A stretch of 64,000 nt of DNA, taken from positions 38,482,394 through 38,546,393 of the forward strand of contig OX123187.2 of the NCBI GenBank assembly GCA_944739405.2, in the 5' to 3' direction. Positions 25,801 through 32,447 of the stretch are shown here, one piece after another (the stretch's first letter is position 1; each line of letters starts with the position of its first letter). The position numbers were made by a program, and so were the translations under genes. The notes beneath the pieces were generated by a model that saw nothing but the letters and a program-made list of their open reading frames with translations, was not told where the DNA came from and did no database searches. This stretch comes from Euclidia mi. Lineage: Eukaryota; Arthropoda; Insecta; Lepidoptera; Erebidae.

Positions 25801-27185
25801 GCATTGGAAGCTGTAAGTTTTTCTTTATTACTTTCTCTGGCATATTCACTACCTATAAAGTTAAATAAATTATGTAATTTAACTATACGTTTTATTGCAT
25901 GTTTAAAACGCACAATTGTTTACATAGCATTACTATTTTGTATATTTAGTGAGCAGTTACCGATAGCTAGCACGCAAATTATTCATTAGTATACCGGATT
26001 TATTTTTATTAAACATCTTATAACTTAATGTGCTTTCAGCAATATCTTATCCATGTTCGTACGAAATTATCAACAAAATAATTCGTGGACAATAGTTGCA
26101 ATCGTTCCTTAGCATTAATTAGGCACTTATCAACAATGCACAAGTTGTGTGCCGCTGCGAATATGAGAAGAGCATTGGGGCAATGTCTGAATAATTAACG
26201 ACGTAAATGAAGCCAGTATTGCCACTCAATACAATCCAATACAACAGCGAAAATAATTTTATGAAAATGTTGATTCCTGTTGGAAAAAGCATCGCATACC
26301 GCGAGAAAATATTTTGCTATAATTTAATGCCAATTGAAATATCTTTAACAATTTAAGGTAGTTAGTTCTTGTATGCTAGTTTATTTATAACTGAAGGTAA
26401 TTTTGTCTGACCAAAACAATTTAAGGTGTCTATTATGTCTCTAGAGCCTGATCTCAAATATCCCCCACTATTGCTATACAGGTGAAACTAAAGGATGCAG
26501 TGCCAGCATTAGATTTTAAAGTGTCGGCGGGTGGATCGAATTTCTCTCTTGGTCAGCGACAACTCGTGTGCCTAGCACGAGCCATCCTGCGAGGCAATAA
26601 GATTCTCGTGCTTGACGAGGCCACGGCCAACGTCGACCCCAAGTGAGTCTAATAAAAATCATTTGATATTTAAAGAGTATGCAAAATCTAAAGTATGTCA
26701 GAATAAATATTAATGACCACGGCTGGTGTAACCCATGCCGAAACGTCGGGGCAAATAGAAAGGTATTTCATCTTTCTTTTCGTTTAGTTAACACGATTCA
26801 GACCCGTTACATAATCATTAGTATAGATACATAATGTTCTCGACTAAATAATTAAAAATATTTTTCTTAAACTCATGAATTGATGGACAAAATTCATCAC
26901 GTTTAATTTTTCAGAACGGATGAATTCATTCAAAGAACAATAAGAACCCGTTTCGTGGACTGCACCGTGCTAACAGTCGCTCATCGTCTGAACACCATCA
27001 TGGACTCGGACCGAGTCATGGTGATGGACGCCGGCCGCCTGGTCGAGTTCGACCATCCGCACAATCTTCTCCTCAACGCCGACGGTTACTTCTCCAAAAT
27101 GGTCAAAGAAACCAGCGACAAGATGTCGACACAACTACATGAAATTGCAAAGAACACATTCCTGAGCAATGGTGGCGTAATTTAA
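928..27185 (+). CDS. Abcc4-like: ABC transporter subfamily C (MRP4-like), 24 exons, 5' partial
   Basis: Full-length ABC exporter of the ABCC/MRP4 group, lacking an MRP1-type extra N-terminal membrane domain as far as visible. It should pump organic anions or xenobiotics across the plasma membrane using ATP. Exons: 928-1062, 1635-1839, 14189-14414, 15152-15249, 15615-15803, 15944-16070, 16155-16307, 16930-17123, 17309-17473, 17561-17698, 18285-18452, 18693-18842, 20869-21086, 21259-21407, 21693-21902, 22075-22305, 22596-22702, 22812-22935, 23090-23260, 23948-24075, 24418-24540, 25690-25812, 26482-26642, 26915-27185 (TAA). All borders are AG/GT and phases agree throughout, giving about 1,320 codons without a stop. 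NBD1 has GAVGSGKSS, SLSGGQ and LLDDPLSAVD; NBD2 has GRTGAGKSS, the degenerate FSLGQRQ typical of ABCC, and LVLDEATANVD. The first exon is outside the window. Family membership is secure; which paralogue is not. Confidence 0.93.
1137..1197. repeat. Near-perfect 29-bp hairpin in intron 2
   Basis: Arms 1137-1165 and 1169-1197 are reverse complements with one G/T-type mismatch and a 3-base loop (AGG). It lies 74 bp after the exon 2 donor. It could be a tiny foldback element; the loop is too short for a typical pre-miRNA. Confidence 0.75.
2513..2625 (-). repeat. Non-LTR retroelement 3'-tail fragment
   Basis: Reverse-strand copy of a motif also present at 20440-20560: a (G)GTTGACTGG(G/T)AGA-like block, an AATGCC-TATAGGCATT palindrome, a CCTTGTGCA block and an A/T-rich (AAATAAATAAA) tail. 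The two copies differ by scattered substitutions. Its position inside the mariner interval suggests a nested insertion. Confidence 0.55.
2992..3289 (+). repeat. 149-bp direct tandem duplication inside the mariner
   Basis: 2992-3140 and 3141-3289 are identical by eye, running from AAAGTGAAGG to CACAAAAGAA. The period of 149 is not a multiple of three, so the duplication also breaks the transposase frame. Perfect identity inside an otherwise decayed element implies that the duplication is recent. Confidence 0.93.
3781..4046 (-). mobile_element. Chimeric tRNA-derived SINE
   Basis: Read on the minus strand, a tRNA-like head (A-box-like TAGCCAGTGG near 4025-4035, B-box-like GGTTCGATCCCC type sequence near 3988-4000) is followed by the TTCGAAGTTATGT segment seen in the 49516 SINE family. 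It ends in a tail (CTCTGC..CCTTCGGG) otherwise seen in the 18889, 32448 and 51310 families. The copy is diverged. The poly-T of the R1-type LINE begins directly at its head. Confidence 0.6.
4047..5945 (-). mobile_element. R1-clade non-LTR retrotransposon, truncated and internally deleted
   Basis: GC-rich block in AT-rich surroundings, oriented on the minus strand: poly-T at 4047-4066 is its poly-A, 4067-4300 its 3' UTR, and 4301-5806 the remaining ORF2 frame. The 5' side fades out in a C-run near 5925-5945, a typical 5' truncation. Base composition and codon use differ sharply from the ABCC exons. Confidence 0.85.
4301..5806 (-). pseudogene. R1-type ORF2 remnant: reverse transcriptase fused to CCHC tail
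   Basis: A 501-codon open frame. Residues ~100-380 are a reverse transcriptase with APGPDGVPG (~111), SLDIVNAFNSLPW (~241), GVPQGSVLGPLLWN (~299) and the catalytic CYADD (~331-335). Right after KTEALWF (~374) comes a zinc knuckle with C397, C400, H409 and C414 and a charged C-terminus. In R1-type elements a few hundred residues normally separate these parts, so an in-frame internal deletion is inferred near residue 385. The endonuclease is absent (5' truncation), and a TAA in frame lies shortly upstream of the first ATG. It is a dead element, not a host gene. Confidence 0.88.
5946..6139. other. Short unassigned spacer between LINE and Transib
   Basis: AT-rich DNA; nothing recognised. Confidence 0.4.
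6140..8983 (-). mobile_element. Complete Transib element, copy 1
   Basis: Element 6145-8978 (2,834 bp) is flanked by the direct repeat CGACC at 6140-6144 and 8979-8983. The ends are perfect inverted repeats of about 37 bp beginning CACTATGGTTCG. Transib elements are known to start with CAC-type heptamers and to make 5-bp GC-rich duplications, and both hold here. It lies antisense in intron 3 of the ABCC gene. It differs from copy 2 mainly by a ~35-bp deletion in the transposase intron and a few substitutions. Confidence 0.97.
6410..8721 (-). CDS. Transib (RAG1-like) transposase, copy 1
   Basis: DDE transposase of the Transib/RAG1 lineage. The main exon reads 684 codons from MDFFEEWLKH (ATG at 8464). 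A better model is complement(join(6410..8481, 8703..8721)): a 19-nt exon (MDCIRK) splices at GTAAGT to the acceptor TTTCAACAG and stays in frame, adding MDCIRKVFTVSR for 696 residues. Numbered from MDFFEE: D272 in WGCDGSSGHS and D377 in MIDGKVC are the likely first two catalytic acids, E581/E582 in LSEEAQEARNK the third (alignment to RAG1 from knowledge). C393/C396 and H559/H564 match the RAG1 zinc site. NDGNTARRFF at ~487 is a Transib hallmark, and the tail is acidic (DDSSDDSDDNE). No stop or frameshift. Confidence 0.93.
9439..9890 (-). mobile_element. Solo LTR of a Ty3/gypsy-like retrotransposon
   Basis: 9443-9886 (444 bp) starts TGTTACGAA and ends TTCGTAACA, flanked by the 4-bp direct repeat ATAG (9439-9442 and 9887-9890). 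On the minus strand it has, in LTR order, a TATA box (GGTATAAATACTG), an initiator-like TCAGT a little downstream and AATAAA near the end. No internal retroelement sequence is adjacent, so it is a solo LTR left by LTR-LTR recombination. The Ty3/gypsy assignment rests on TSD length only. Confidence 0.87.
9887..10673. mobile_element. MITE-like element hosting the LTR and a Helitron
   Basis: AATAGGCTTGTGTCC at about 9886-9900 is repeated inverted (GGACACAAGCCTATT) at 10659-10673. The interior is AT-rich non-coding DNA, and the Helitron at 10333-10572 sits inside. The ATAG duplicated by the solo LTR is part of the left terminal repeat, so the LTR landed in this element's end. Confidence 0.55.
10333..10572 (+). 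mobile_element. Short non-autonomous Helitron (CTTGCGTTACTGACTGAC family)
   Basis: Starts TCTTAATATTTAAAATCC and ends CTCTAG before a T, with GC-rich hairpin-forming DNA (GCAGGCGTAGCTGC) just before the end, as in Helitrons. No target duplication is expected or seen. This copy carries an additional perfect palindrome at 10403-10453 absent from its relatives at 13901, 20628, 24961 and 47394. Confidence 0.75.
10674..11485. other. Unassigned intronic DNA
   Basis: AT-rich sequence without convincing coding, terminal-repeat or tRNA-like signals. Confidence 0.4.
11490..11885 (+). repeat. Common lepidopteran dispersed repeat ending CGGAACCCTCGGTGCGCG
   Basis: Begins near AGGGTTACGTACCTCGTAAGG and ends with CGGAACCCTCGGTGCGCG then GACTCGCACTTGGCCG. 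I recognise these end sequences as a widespread lepidopteran interspersed repeat whose class I cannot prove. A remnant of the same kind may lie at 53790-53850 (GGGTCCCGTTTTAGCC). Confidence 0.55.
11955..12104 (-). mobile_element. Partial Helitron, reverse orientation
   Basis: Minus-strand copy of the same family (AAATTTCAACTTCTC, GTCTGTCAGCCAGTCAGTAAC). The CTAG end is not recognisable. The flanking stretch 12105-12700 is AT-rich, with a possible second Helitron end (ACTAGCTGACGCGG) near 12630. Confidence 0.6.
12704..13357 (+). pseudogene. C-terminal end of an R4/Dong-like LINE with REL endonuclease motif
   Basis: Open from KDPTIVSG through a CCHC finger (CRLCNTSQETIDHITGGC, from 12731) into a frame that ends at TAG 13357. 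Downstream of the finger is NNRPDIVLTLKD followed by LIDIAIPN, the PD...D pattern of the restriction-like endonuclease that follows the CCHC in R2/R4/NeSL-type elements. The reverse transcriptase is missing: the copy starts abruptly after a (TAA)n stretch at 12685-12703, so it is 5'-truncated. The clade is inferred from motif order. Confidence 0.7.
13455..13553 (+). repeat. Tandem ~51-bp A-rich repeat, LINE 3' end
   Basis: Two copies of a unit starting TAGTCCCAAAAAATAAAA and ending TTTAAAAATTGCC lie back to back just after the LINE fragment. They are probably its 3' UTR terminus, some LINEs ending in short tandem repeats. Confidence 0.7.
13554..13900. other. Unassigned intronic DNA
   Basis: AT-rich with no supported feature; TCATCATCATCATAA near 13671 resembles a SINE tail but lacks a body. 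Confidence 0.35.
13901..14107 (+). mobile_element. Short non-autonomous Helitron
   Basis: Starts TCTGTGTATATAAAATCC, contains the family core CTTGCGTTACTGACTGAC and ends GGCGTCGACTAG. It lies 81 bp upstream of the exon at 14189. Confidence 0.75.
14189..16307 (+). CDS. Abcc4-like: ABCC exons 4-8: TMD1
   Basis: Exons 14189-14414, 15152-15249, 15615-15803, 15944-16070 and 16155-16307. They read VMRMSSGALAQTTAGQ, VVNLLSNDVNRFDYAF (the conserved cytoplasmic loop of ABCC TMD1), then FFMSKLVAKVRMIIASRTDE, VIKMYAWEKPFEKVV and LAESLTSVRRLEAFMLF leading into the NBD1 linker (DEREDLRSVPEVD). Hydrophobic helices lie in HCIWLLPFQVVLICYLMYL and FIPRFCLYITLVTYALF. Phases are 0, 1, 0, 0, 1 and 1 at successive borders. 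Confidence 0.92.
14763..15032. mobile_element. MITE with GGGGCCAATTCTCCTA ends, copy 1
   Basis: About 270 bp bounded by GGGGGCCAATTCTCCTA and its inverse TAGGAGAATTGGGCCC. A second copy of the same length class lies at 50777-51039 with the same interior (CAGAAGCGGTAT, TTTTTGTGACGTAA, GACATGATATCGAAACT). It is non-coding. A direct repeat of 24 bp (GAAAATCCTAAAAATATTTA) lies just downstream at 15097-15140. Confidence 0.85.
16071..16154 (+). other. 84-bp intron that is open in frame
   Basis: Donor GTATGG after ...MLFG and acceptor AAACAG before ATGAACGGG. Its length is 28 codons and it has no in-frame stop, so the frame reads straight through. Spliced, the codon G|AT gives D and the family-like junction EAFMLFDERED. 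Unspliced, a hydrophobic insert with VIPCYISLYIIISLF would be added. Splicing is the favoured reading. Confidence 0.75.
16494..16637. mobile_element. 144-bp MITE with 20-bp terminal inverted repeats
   Basis: TCCAAACTTCGAGATAGAGT at 16494-16513 matches the reverse complement of 16618-16637 with one mismatch. The interior carries a further dyad (AGTACTTTATATTTGG / CCAAATAGAAAGTAAAGTACT). No target duplication was established. Confidence 0.75.
16930..18842 (+). CDS. Abcc4-like: ABCC exons 9-13: NBD1
   Basis: Exons 16930-17123, 17309-17473, 17561-17698, 18285-18452 and 18693-18842. The Walker A is split between exons (IIGAVGSGK|SSVLQ); then come the Q-loop SYAAQEPWLF, the signature VSLSGGQRAR, Walker B IYLLDDPLSAVD with the D-loop, and the switch histidine in VTHQLHYL. 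The ABCC-type LDDP, with D rather than E after the Walker B aspartate, suggests a catalytically weak site, as is usual for NBD1 of this subfamily. The exon at 18285-18452 is conspicuously GC-rich compared with its neighbours. Confidence 0.94.
18889..19297 (-). mobile_element. Composite SINE with (TATG)n tail
   Basis: Flanked by the 12-bp direct repeat AATAATGATGAT (18877-18888 and 19298-19309). On the minus strand it runs: a 5' module (GCCGTGTGGTTGATGGCAT ... CGTAAGAGGCGACTAAGGG), a tRNA-like part (TTGGTCTCGCGGC A-box region; GGGTTCGATTCCTGGG-type B box), a tail ending TTCGGGGATAAAAGG and a TATG microsatellite. The same family, 5'-shortened, is at 51310-51646. Confidence 0.88.
19310..20254. 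other. Unassigned intronic DNA
   Basis: 19380-19720 is of mixed composition with several TCGTAA/TTACGA dyads; 19830-20110 is A-rich with AATAAT runs. No coding or terminal-repeat structure was found. Confidence 0.35.
20255..20400. repeat. Imperfect TATG/TATA microsatellite
   Basis: A run of TGTATGTATTTATATATG-like units with point changes, directly followed by a LINE-tail fragment. Confidence 0.7.
20440..20560 (+). repeat. Non-LTR retroelement 3'-tail fragment
   Basis: Contains GGTTGACTGGGAGAAAATGC, CTATAGGCATTAAGTCC and GCCTTGTGCAATG, then an A-rich end with AAATAAATAAA. It is the sense-strand relative of the fragment at 2513-2625. Confidence 0.55.
20628..20833 (+). mobile_element. Short non-autonomous Helitron 36 bp from an exon
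   Basis: TCTTAATATATAAAATCC start, family core, hairpin GCAGGCGTAGCTGC and CTCTAG end followed by T. It ends 35 bases before the acceptor TTTTTCAG of the exon at 20869, so it may have replaced the branch-point region. The preceding ATCTTA repeats may be target slippage. Confidence 0.8.
20869..23260 (+). CDS. Abcc4-like: ABCC exons 14-20: linker and TMD2
   Basis: Exons 20869-21086, 21259-21407, 21693-21902, 22075-22305, 22596-22702, 22812-22935 and 23090-23260. They encode the linker (LSKRRASHISSTGSEV), ENVSGSMGWHVYGAYLKASG, and a helix LLFLIFILLVGQLSAALCDY. An extracellular loop with possible N-glycosylation sites (NMS, NNT, NDT) follows. Then come DMFRSMLRGVMRFFDSNPS|G, RILNRFSKDMGALDELLPR (the TMD2 cytoplasmic loop), SHMSATLNGISTIRSAGAE and the last helices, ending QMTSVERVLQYTNIEPE. 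All are typical ABCC4-type landmarks in the right order. The donors at 23261 and 24076 are GTTTGT. Confidence 0.92.
22391..22464. repeat. Long intronic hairpin, pre-miRNA-sized
   Basis: TCAAAGATTTTAAGTATA at 22407-22424 pairs perfectly with 22433-22450 around an 8-base loop (TTCGATAG), and pairing continues outward with mismatches to AGTATATAAG/CTTATATACT. A MITE remnant or a mirtron/miRNA-like precursor is possible; I cannot decide. Confidence 0.6.
23948..27185 (+). CDS. Abcc4-like: ABCC exons 21-25: NBD2 and C-terminus
   Basis: Exons 23948-24075, 24418-24540, 25690-25812, 26482-26642 and 26915-27185. They read WPRRGRIEFKSCCMKYTPED, then Walker A VGIVGRTGAGKSSLISSLFR, Q-loop SIIPQEPVLFSATVRYNLDP, signature NFSLGQRQLVCLARAI (second position degenerate, usual in ABCC NBD2), Walker B KILVLDEATANVDPK with the catalytic glutamate, and H-loop LTVAHRLNTIMDSDRV. 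A 40-residue tail ends LSNGGVI and TAA at 27183-27185. No PDZ-type ending is evident. The last exon is notably GC-richer than the introns. The introns hold two TE insertions (24961, 25212). Confidence 0.94.
24640..24930. repeat. GC-rich inserted block, probably retroelement 3' UTR
   Basis: Composition changes abruptly (CCGGCATCCCGGGCAGCG, ACGGGACCCGTAGGGACACC, GGGCCGGGTGGCGGAG) inside an AT-rich intron. There is no credible protein. It is similar in texture to LINE untranslated regions at 4067-4300 and 31146-31653, but I found no shared motif that proves the class. Confidence 0.4.
24961..25168 (+). mobile_element. Diverged short Helitron
   Basis: Starts TCTGTATATATACAATTCTTG, retains GAAGCTGAAGTTTGACATG and TTCCCGAAATTCCCACGG, and ends GGGCATCCTCTAG before T. 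It is more diverged than the copies at 10333, 20628 and 47394. Confidence 0.7.
25212..25586 (-). mobile_element. Full-length tRNA-derived SINE
   Basis: On the minus strand: A box in GGCAGCGATAGCCGAGTGG, B box in GGTTCGAATCC, TTTTCGGAGTTATGTGCG, GAGCACGTTAAGCCGTCGG, then a tail ending GGGATAACGCTAAG. It is flanked by an imperfect direct repeat GTGAACAACC (25202-25211) / GTAAACAACC (25587-25596). Same family as 49516-49890. Confidence 0.88.
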
Positions 27186-28399
27186 TATTGTCTACTTCCT
27201 ATATGTAATTGTAGTTACCTATCATTGTAATACCTCTGTCTTTAGTTGCTATTGTTATAGATACGTTTTAAACATGCCTAGCTTTATATTCATAACTTAC
27301 CCAAATTTAGTGAATGAGAAGACGACCTTTCATTGTGGCATTATATAGGCTACATTTTTCTTACTGCTTAAAAGGTTTCAAGAGAGCTTTTATTTCAAAG
27401 GCTCCTAGCTTTTCAAGCTCTCACCTGCTACATTAGTGGTATTGATGTTTAATTACTGCTTTTCTTCTCTTACTATTATTGAGAAGAGCGCACTTGTTTC
27501 TCCATTTCGTATACTTTGGGTCCAAGCAGTCTATGTACCGGCTGAAATTTAAAACCCTGCATTCCTTACGTCCTTGACAACAGTGGTTAAGTCTAGGTAG
27601 GTATATAAATAAGTCTTCTGTAGGAGCGTATGATACAAAACGGCTGGTCCGATAGAATATGTAAGTATGTGTTTGAATGATTTTTTATATAATTAAGATT
27701 TATCATTGGACCCGTTGAATGGCGCTTCGATCGAGATTCCAGGATATTTTTATTGAACTATCGTTTGTTAATGGCTTGAAGCCAACGTTGGGGCAGGATA
27801 ACGTCCGAGGGTCCACTACTATCCATAGAATATATTGTTGTGTGTAGATTATGTGTAATGATCTGAAACTACCTGCTCGTCGCTCACTCTCATTTAAGTA
27901 AATAAATACAATTTCATAATTATACAAGAATACAAGATTTCTTAGCTGTCTCAAAAGAAAAATTTATAAAATTGACACATTGTTTCAGGAGCAGGAAATG
28001 TAATGCTTATACATGTGTAAGAGTGAGATTCGTTTTAAGTACAATGCAAATAAATGATTTTTTATAATCAAATTTGTACTTTGATTTGTTAAAATAATTA
28101 TGATTTTGGATTAAAATCAACCAAAAAACATATACCAAGGCAACGAGATGGCACACATAGAAAGAAAGAAAGAAGAATAAAGACTGCCAATCTTGCTGTT
28201 ATACAATCGGGAGGATGGCGTTGAAATAAGAACGACTCGTGTGCTGAGTAAATACTATGTTTTTTTATAATTGAGATGCACATTATATATTGTTGTTGAC
28301 TGCCTACAGGTCTAAACCTTTTTTGAGACCTGTCTTTGGACTTTATCATAGGTTCGATTAAGGCATCGATATATATGTACTAAAGTGATTAAGGTCTCT
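27186..28399 (+). other. ABCC 3' UTR and downstream DNA
   Basis: No coding signal follows the stop. AATAAA at 28049-28054 is a possible poly-A signal, and further ATAAA variants lie before it, so the transcript end is uncertain. The remainder is AT-rich without recognised elements. Confidence 0.4.
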
Positions 28400-28610
28400 T
28401 TTCTTGAAATGGTCGCGACACTGTTTAAAACTGCACCGAGTGTTGTGAGTTTGATCCCCACCTCACTTTGTAGTTTCGAATATGTGTGTGTATGTGTCTA
28501 TCGGCTTAATGTTTCTACACACCCTCGTAACACAGGATTTATATTGACTTGGATTTATCTGGTGAGGGAGTTGTCTCTTCAAAAAGGAAAGTTCTCAAGT
28601 GCCTAACATT
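28400..28610 (+). mobile_element. Diverged SINE (CGCCGAGTGTCGTGGGTTCG family)
   Basis: Contains AACTGCACCGAGTGTTGTGA, TTTGATCCCCACCTC (decayed B box), TTCTACACACCCTCGTAACA and CACAGGATTTAT. It is the third and most decayed relative of the copies at 35585 and 56190. Confidence 0.6.
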
Positions 28611-28939
28611 TAGAAGGTTACATTGAATTTTACTGCCTCACTTCAAAATTTAGTAAATACTATAAGTACCTAAATGATAAATGAATGCAAATCCTCAAAC
28701 CAAAATTTAACGTTGAGATTCTCTAGTCAGCATATAATATAGAACATCGAACAAAGCTAACTCGTCCTATCCGGTCGTTTCCAAATAATTATGTCATATA
28801 CTCGACCGCCGCGTTCATAATTGAGTTGTTTTGTATGAAATCGGGCAGCAGCATGTAAATGCTTGTTTTCAGTTCGTATATTTTAGACTATAATGGTGCC
28901 ATAGATATGACAAAATTGTAAATTAATACAGCCGCATTA

Positions 28940-29136
28940 GGGCCGCCCTCACATTGGCTTCAGCGTCAACGCAGCGACACCACGGCGTCGACGCCGCGTC
29001 TACGTCGCGTCAGCCTAGCGTTCTTTGAGAACGCTTTTGACTTTTGAAGAACGCTCGGCTGACGCGACGTAGATGTGGCGTCGACGTCGACGGAGGTGTC
29101 ACTGCGTTGACGCTGACACCCAATATGAGGGCGGCC
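28940..29136. mobile_element. GC-rich foldback MITE, Harbinger-like
   Basis: GGGCCGCCCTCACATTGG at the left is mirrored by CCAATATGAGGGCGGCC at the right. Inner arms full of GCGTCGACG/CGTCGACGC motifs make nearly the whole 197 bp self-complementary. Flanks are TTA on the left and TAA on the right, compatible with a 3-bp TWA target. It is a cruciform-prone island of CpG. Confidence 0.78.
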
Positions 29137-29139
29137 TAA

Positions 29140-30600
29140 GGATTCTTTCGGATAGTCTTTGCTATGTTGTACTGTAGGCGAGAGAAAAGAATCATAGTTG
29201 CACGGCGCAATGAATTTCAATACCTAGTGTACATGGTCGTGTTGACTCAAATGGAAATGATTTCGAAACACGGGTAAGTTGATTCGCTATGGTTACTATA
29301 TTTAGAGCTGTGATCATTTATCGAATAGGAACGACTCGAAAAAATAACAAGCACGGACTGCAGCGACTCTCCGTCAAGGTTTTAACTAGATCTCTTTGGT
29401 ATAAGAGACATCGACATTTTACTTTCATGTGTCGGACAACGTACTCAGGAAAGTAAGGGACTCATATTCATTAAGGTCAGCTCTCAAATCATACAATGCG
29501 TTCATAGTGCTTATAATTTCATTGTAACATACATCTGTCAATTTTGAAGGCTTTATTCATTTAAAAGTACACGACACATCTGTGACTAAAACTGTGTTAA
29601 CAATTATTATTTGCACAAGTATTACAACAAAAACCTTTTCATCAAAGCTGCTTACAGCCATAAACACATTAATAAAGATACTAATTGTATTCTGAATTAC
29701 GAAAACGGCGAACAAGATTCAACAATAGTAAGTAGCTCTTGAATGATCGGCTATAAATATTTATTCATAATTACGCTCTCGCCGATCATAAAAGCGGTGC
29801 CTCGTCAGGAACATTATTTAGTCTGTAATGAAACAATTCAGAGGAGAGCAATTCAAGGTATTGTTTGACGCTATGGCAACCGGGTTTGATAAAATAAATG
29901 TTGATGTAGAGTTCATTCATAAAATAGTAGGTATTAGCCGTATAAGTGATGCTAAAAGTAGACTCAATTGGCCTTATTTAAATAAGGACTTAATAATAAT
30001 ATAGCACCAGACTTAATCGTAGGTAACTTAGATTTATACTATCCACAAATTCTAAAGGCTATTAATTATAATACAAGTTGTTATTTAAATCAATTCGACA
30101 TTCGTTTCAATGAATTTAAGAGGCAGATACTTCACAAAAATGTTTGATCAATTTAATCAGCGCTTCCGTGCTTTGGAGAGCACGTAAAAGCCGTCGGTCC
30201 CGCTTCTTTTCTATACACAGGAGTCGTCAGTCGATGTCGGAGGGCGACCTATAAACTACGACACCAGACTTGGTCACACACTCAAACGATAAGAATAAGA
30301 TCAGGTTTAATAACTTTTGCAAAGAAGGTCAGGATTAAAGTAAAGACTATGTTAAGTATTTTTATCTCTGCTCTAACAATATAGAATAACACAAACCTAA
30401 TGTTCTACTGTTACTGATATATATAATAACATGCTTTCCATGAGTATGCAGATTTTTTTATTCGGTGAGTGTAGCCTACGGAAAATTCACGAACCAAAGA
30501 GAATATTTGGGAAGAGAAGGGAACCTCGACTTTAAACCTTATACAAACCAATCTGGCGAACATGTTCTTGCAAGCAGTGCTATTTTGACGCAAATCAGGA
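29140..30600. other. Intergenic DNA, nothing recognised
   Basis: AT-rich, with short open frames lacking family motifs. A (GT)-poor CACGTAAAAGCCGTCGGTCC near 30180-30200 is a scrap of the 49516 SINE family. Confidence 0.4.
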
Positions 30601-30794
30601 AAGGCTTATGCCTGACGTACATACCTACATAGACTCACGCCTGTTTCCCGGAGGGTTAGGCAAAGACTACGGAACGCCATTTGCAACGATGCCTAACAAT
30701 GGACTGCGAAACAACGATGATGATGAAAGAAAAGCTTTACAATTTAATCTATTTATTACTGGCGATAGTAAGTGTTGGCACCATGGTCAATCTA

Positions 30795-31674
30795 TCATCA
30801 TCATCAACCCCCTAGCGTTATCCCGGTTACATCCAAGACTTACACGCATTGGAGCCCGAGGTCCGCTTACTAGTCTAACCAGATATGACTGAATATCGAC
30901 TTTCCCACAGAGCAACTGCCGTCTGACCTCCGCCACCCAGAGGGATAGCGATATTCCATGGTTTAGACCAGTATCAGTTGATTTGAGTACTGACTCCCAG
31001 TAACGACTGTCAAAGATTTTCATGACAGGCGGGACCGACGGTTTAACGTGCTCTCCGTGACACGGAGCATGCAATAATTAACACTTTAATACGCACTTAA
31101 CTTCGAAAAGTCATTGGTGCGTGCCGTGGATTTCAACCCGATACCCTCTTTTTTTTTGGTGTCGGTTTTGAAAATCCTCATGGAGTCCCTCCGCCCTGGG
31201 GGGCAAGGGCGAAGGGGACTGTCAGACTCTTACTGACTAGAAACCAACCCGTGTTCCTCATGTACCCGTGTGTTGGATGGTCGGGTATCTCCGAAGCATT
31301 CCTCGCTACCCCCCGACGGGTATTGGCCCGCCAGATGATCAAGCGGGCCCCGAACAAAACCCCCTTGGCGGCGGAAGAAGGTGTTGGACTCCGCCGCCAA
31401 AACACCCAGCGGCCGCAGAGGCTAGGGAGGACGGCAACGCAACACCGACACGCCTCTCCTCCCCCGACCGCGCCCAACTGCGAGGGACAGATGAACTGTC
31501 CCTCGCACCCGCACCATTGGACGCATCCTGCGCAGGTCTCCGTCAAGCCCACGCGGAGCGTCCACTCCCGGGATCTCGCTTAGCTTCACAGTGGGTGACC
31601 TAACCACGGTTATTGAGCCCCCCACCACGACAAGGTGGAGATCCCACGGGGGTAACCCGATACCTTTTGCATGG
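30795..31674 (-). mobile_element. 5'-truncated SINE split by a LINE insertion
   Basis: SINE of the 49516 family in reverse orientation, flanked by the direct repeat CATGGTCAATCTA (30782-30794 and 31675-31687). Its tRNA-like head stops just beyond the B box (GGTATCGGGTT), so this copy is 5'-truncated. A 508-bp GC-rich block interrupts it at 31146-31653. Confidence 0.82.
31146..31653 (-). mobile_element. GC-rich non-LTR retroelement end nested in the SINE
   Basis: Poly-T at its left border marks a minus-strand poly-A. AACCCGATACC is present on both sides (31135-31145 and 31654-31664) as an 11-bp target duplication of SINE sequence. The body is GC-rich with long open frames in several phases but no RT or endonuclease motif, which fits a 3' UTR of an R1-like or similar LINE truncated at its 5' side. 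Confidence 0.75.
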
Positions 31675-31687
31675 CATGGTCAATCTA

Positions 31688-32434
31688 CATATATAATAAG
31701 CAATATCATCAAGAAGGTGTCGCCTTACAAATATTATATTGCAAATATACAAATTATTACTTGATGCTAATTTCTAAAACACAATATTATACTAAAAATC
31801 AAATAACTATCTGAATATTACACTCGGCAACAAGTGCCACGCCATCAACCTTTTTGCGAAATTTAGAAGACGCCTATCAGTAGGTGTAGAACTTACGAAA
31901 GATAAGGAAGTTATAACAAGATATAAAATTTTAGATACGTGGCATTTATTACCCAGTTTAGGTTTAGATCTCAATAACATTTCTTAAACGTTATACCTAA
32001 ACTCATAGGTTTATAGACTTTCATATTATTGCATAAGTTTTATAGGCTTACTGTATTTAAAGATTTAAATATCATTTCACAAATGTCATTAGTTCATTTT
32101 ATGTGATATTTGATATTTGCACTGATAGCAAATGATATTTTGTAAACACAAATCACCTTTTGATTGTCCAAACAGGAATCTAACCGCAGATCTTAAAGAT
32201 GGCCGAATTACGAGCACAAACTTTTGCTACAGCGCCACCGGAAAATCCCACTTAACTAACGATGTTAGCAAGCAGTTAATCATCATATGTTATTTAAATA
32301 GTTTTACAATTTAATATGTGATCATACTTAATTACAGTTTGCGGTGTCGTAGTGCCAACTAATAACGACACGTGCCATAATTATACAAAGAAATCATTCA
32401 TAGATCTCTACATTGTAATGACATATTGGCATAT
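31688..32434. other. Intergenic DNA, nothing recognised
   Basis: AT-rich; no coding, repeat-end or tRNA-like signal that I can support. Confidence 0.4.
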
Positions 32435-32447
32435 TTATAAATTCATA

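Noticed and set aside
30411..30892. Possible small genes in the intergenic region
   Set aside because: The open frames have no motif, no splice context and partly overlap SINE fragments.
31178..31583. Overlapping open frames of over 100 codons in both strands
   Set aside because: They overlap in several phases within a GC-rich retroelement end and have no family motif; high GC alone gives long chance frames.
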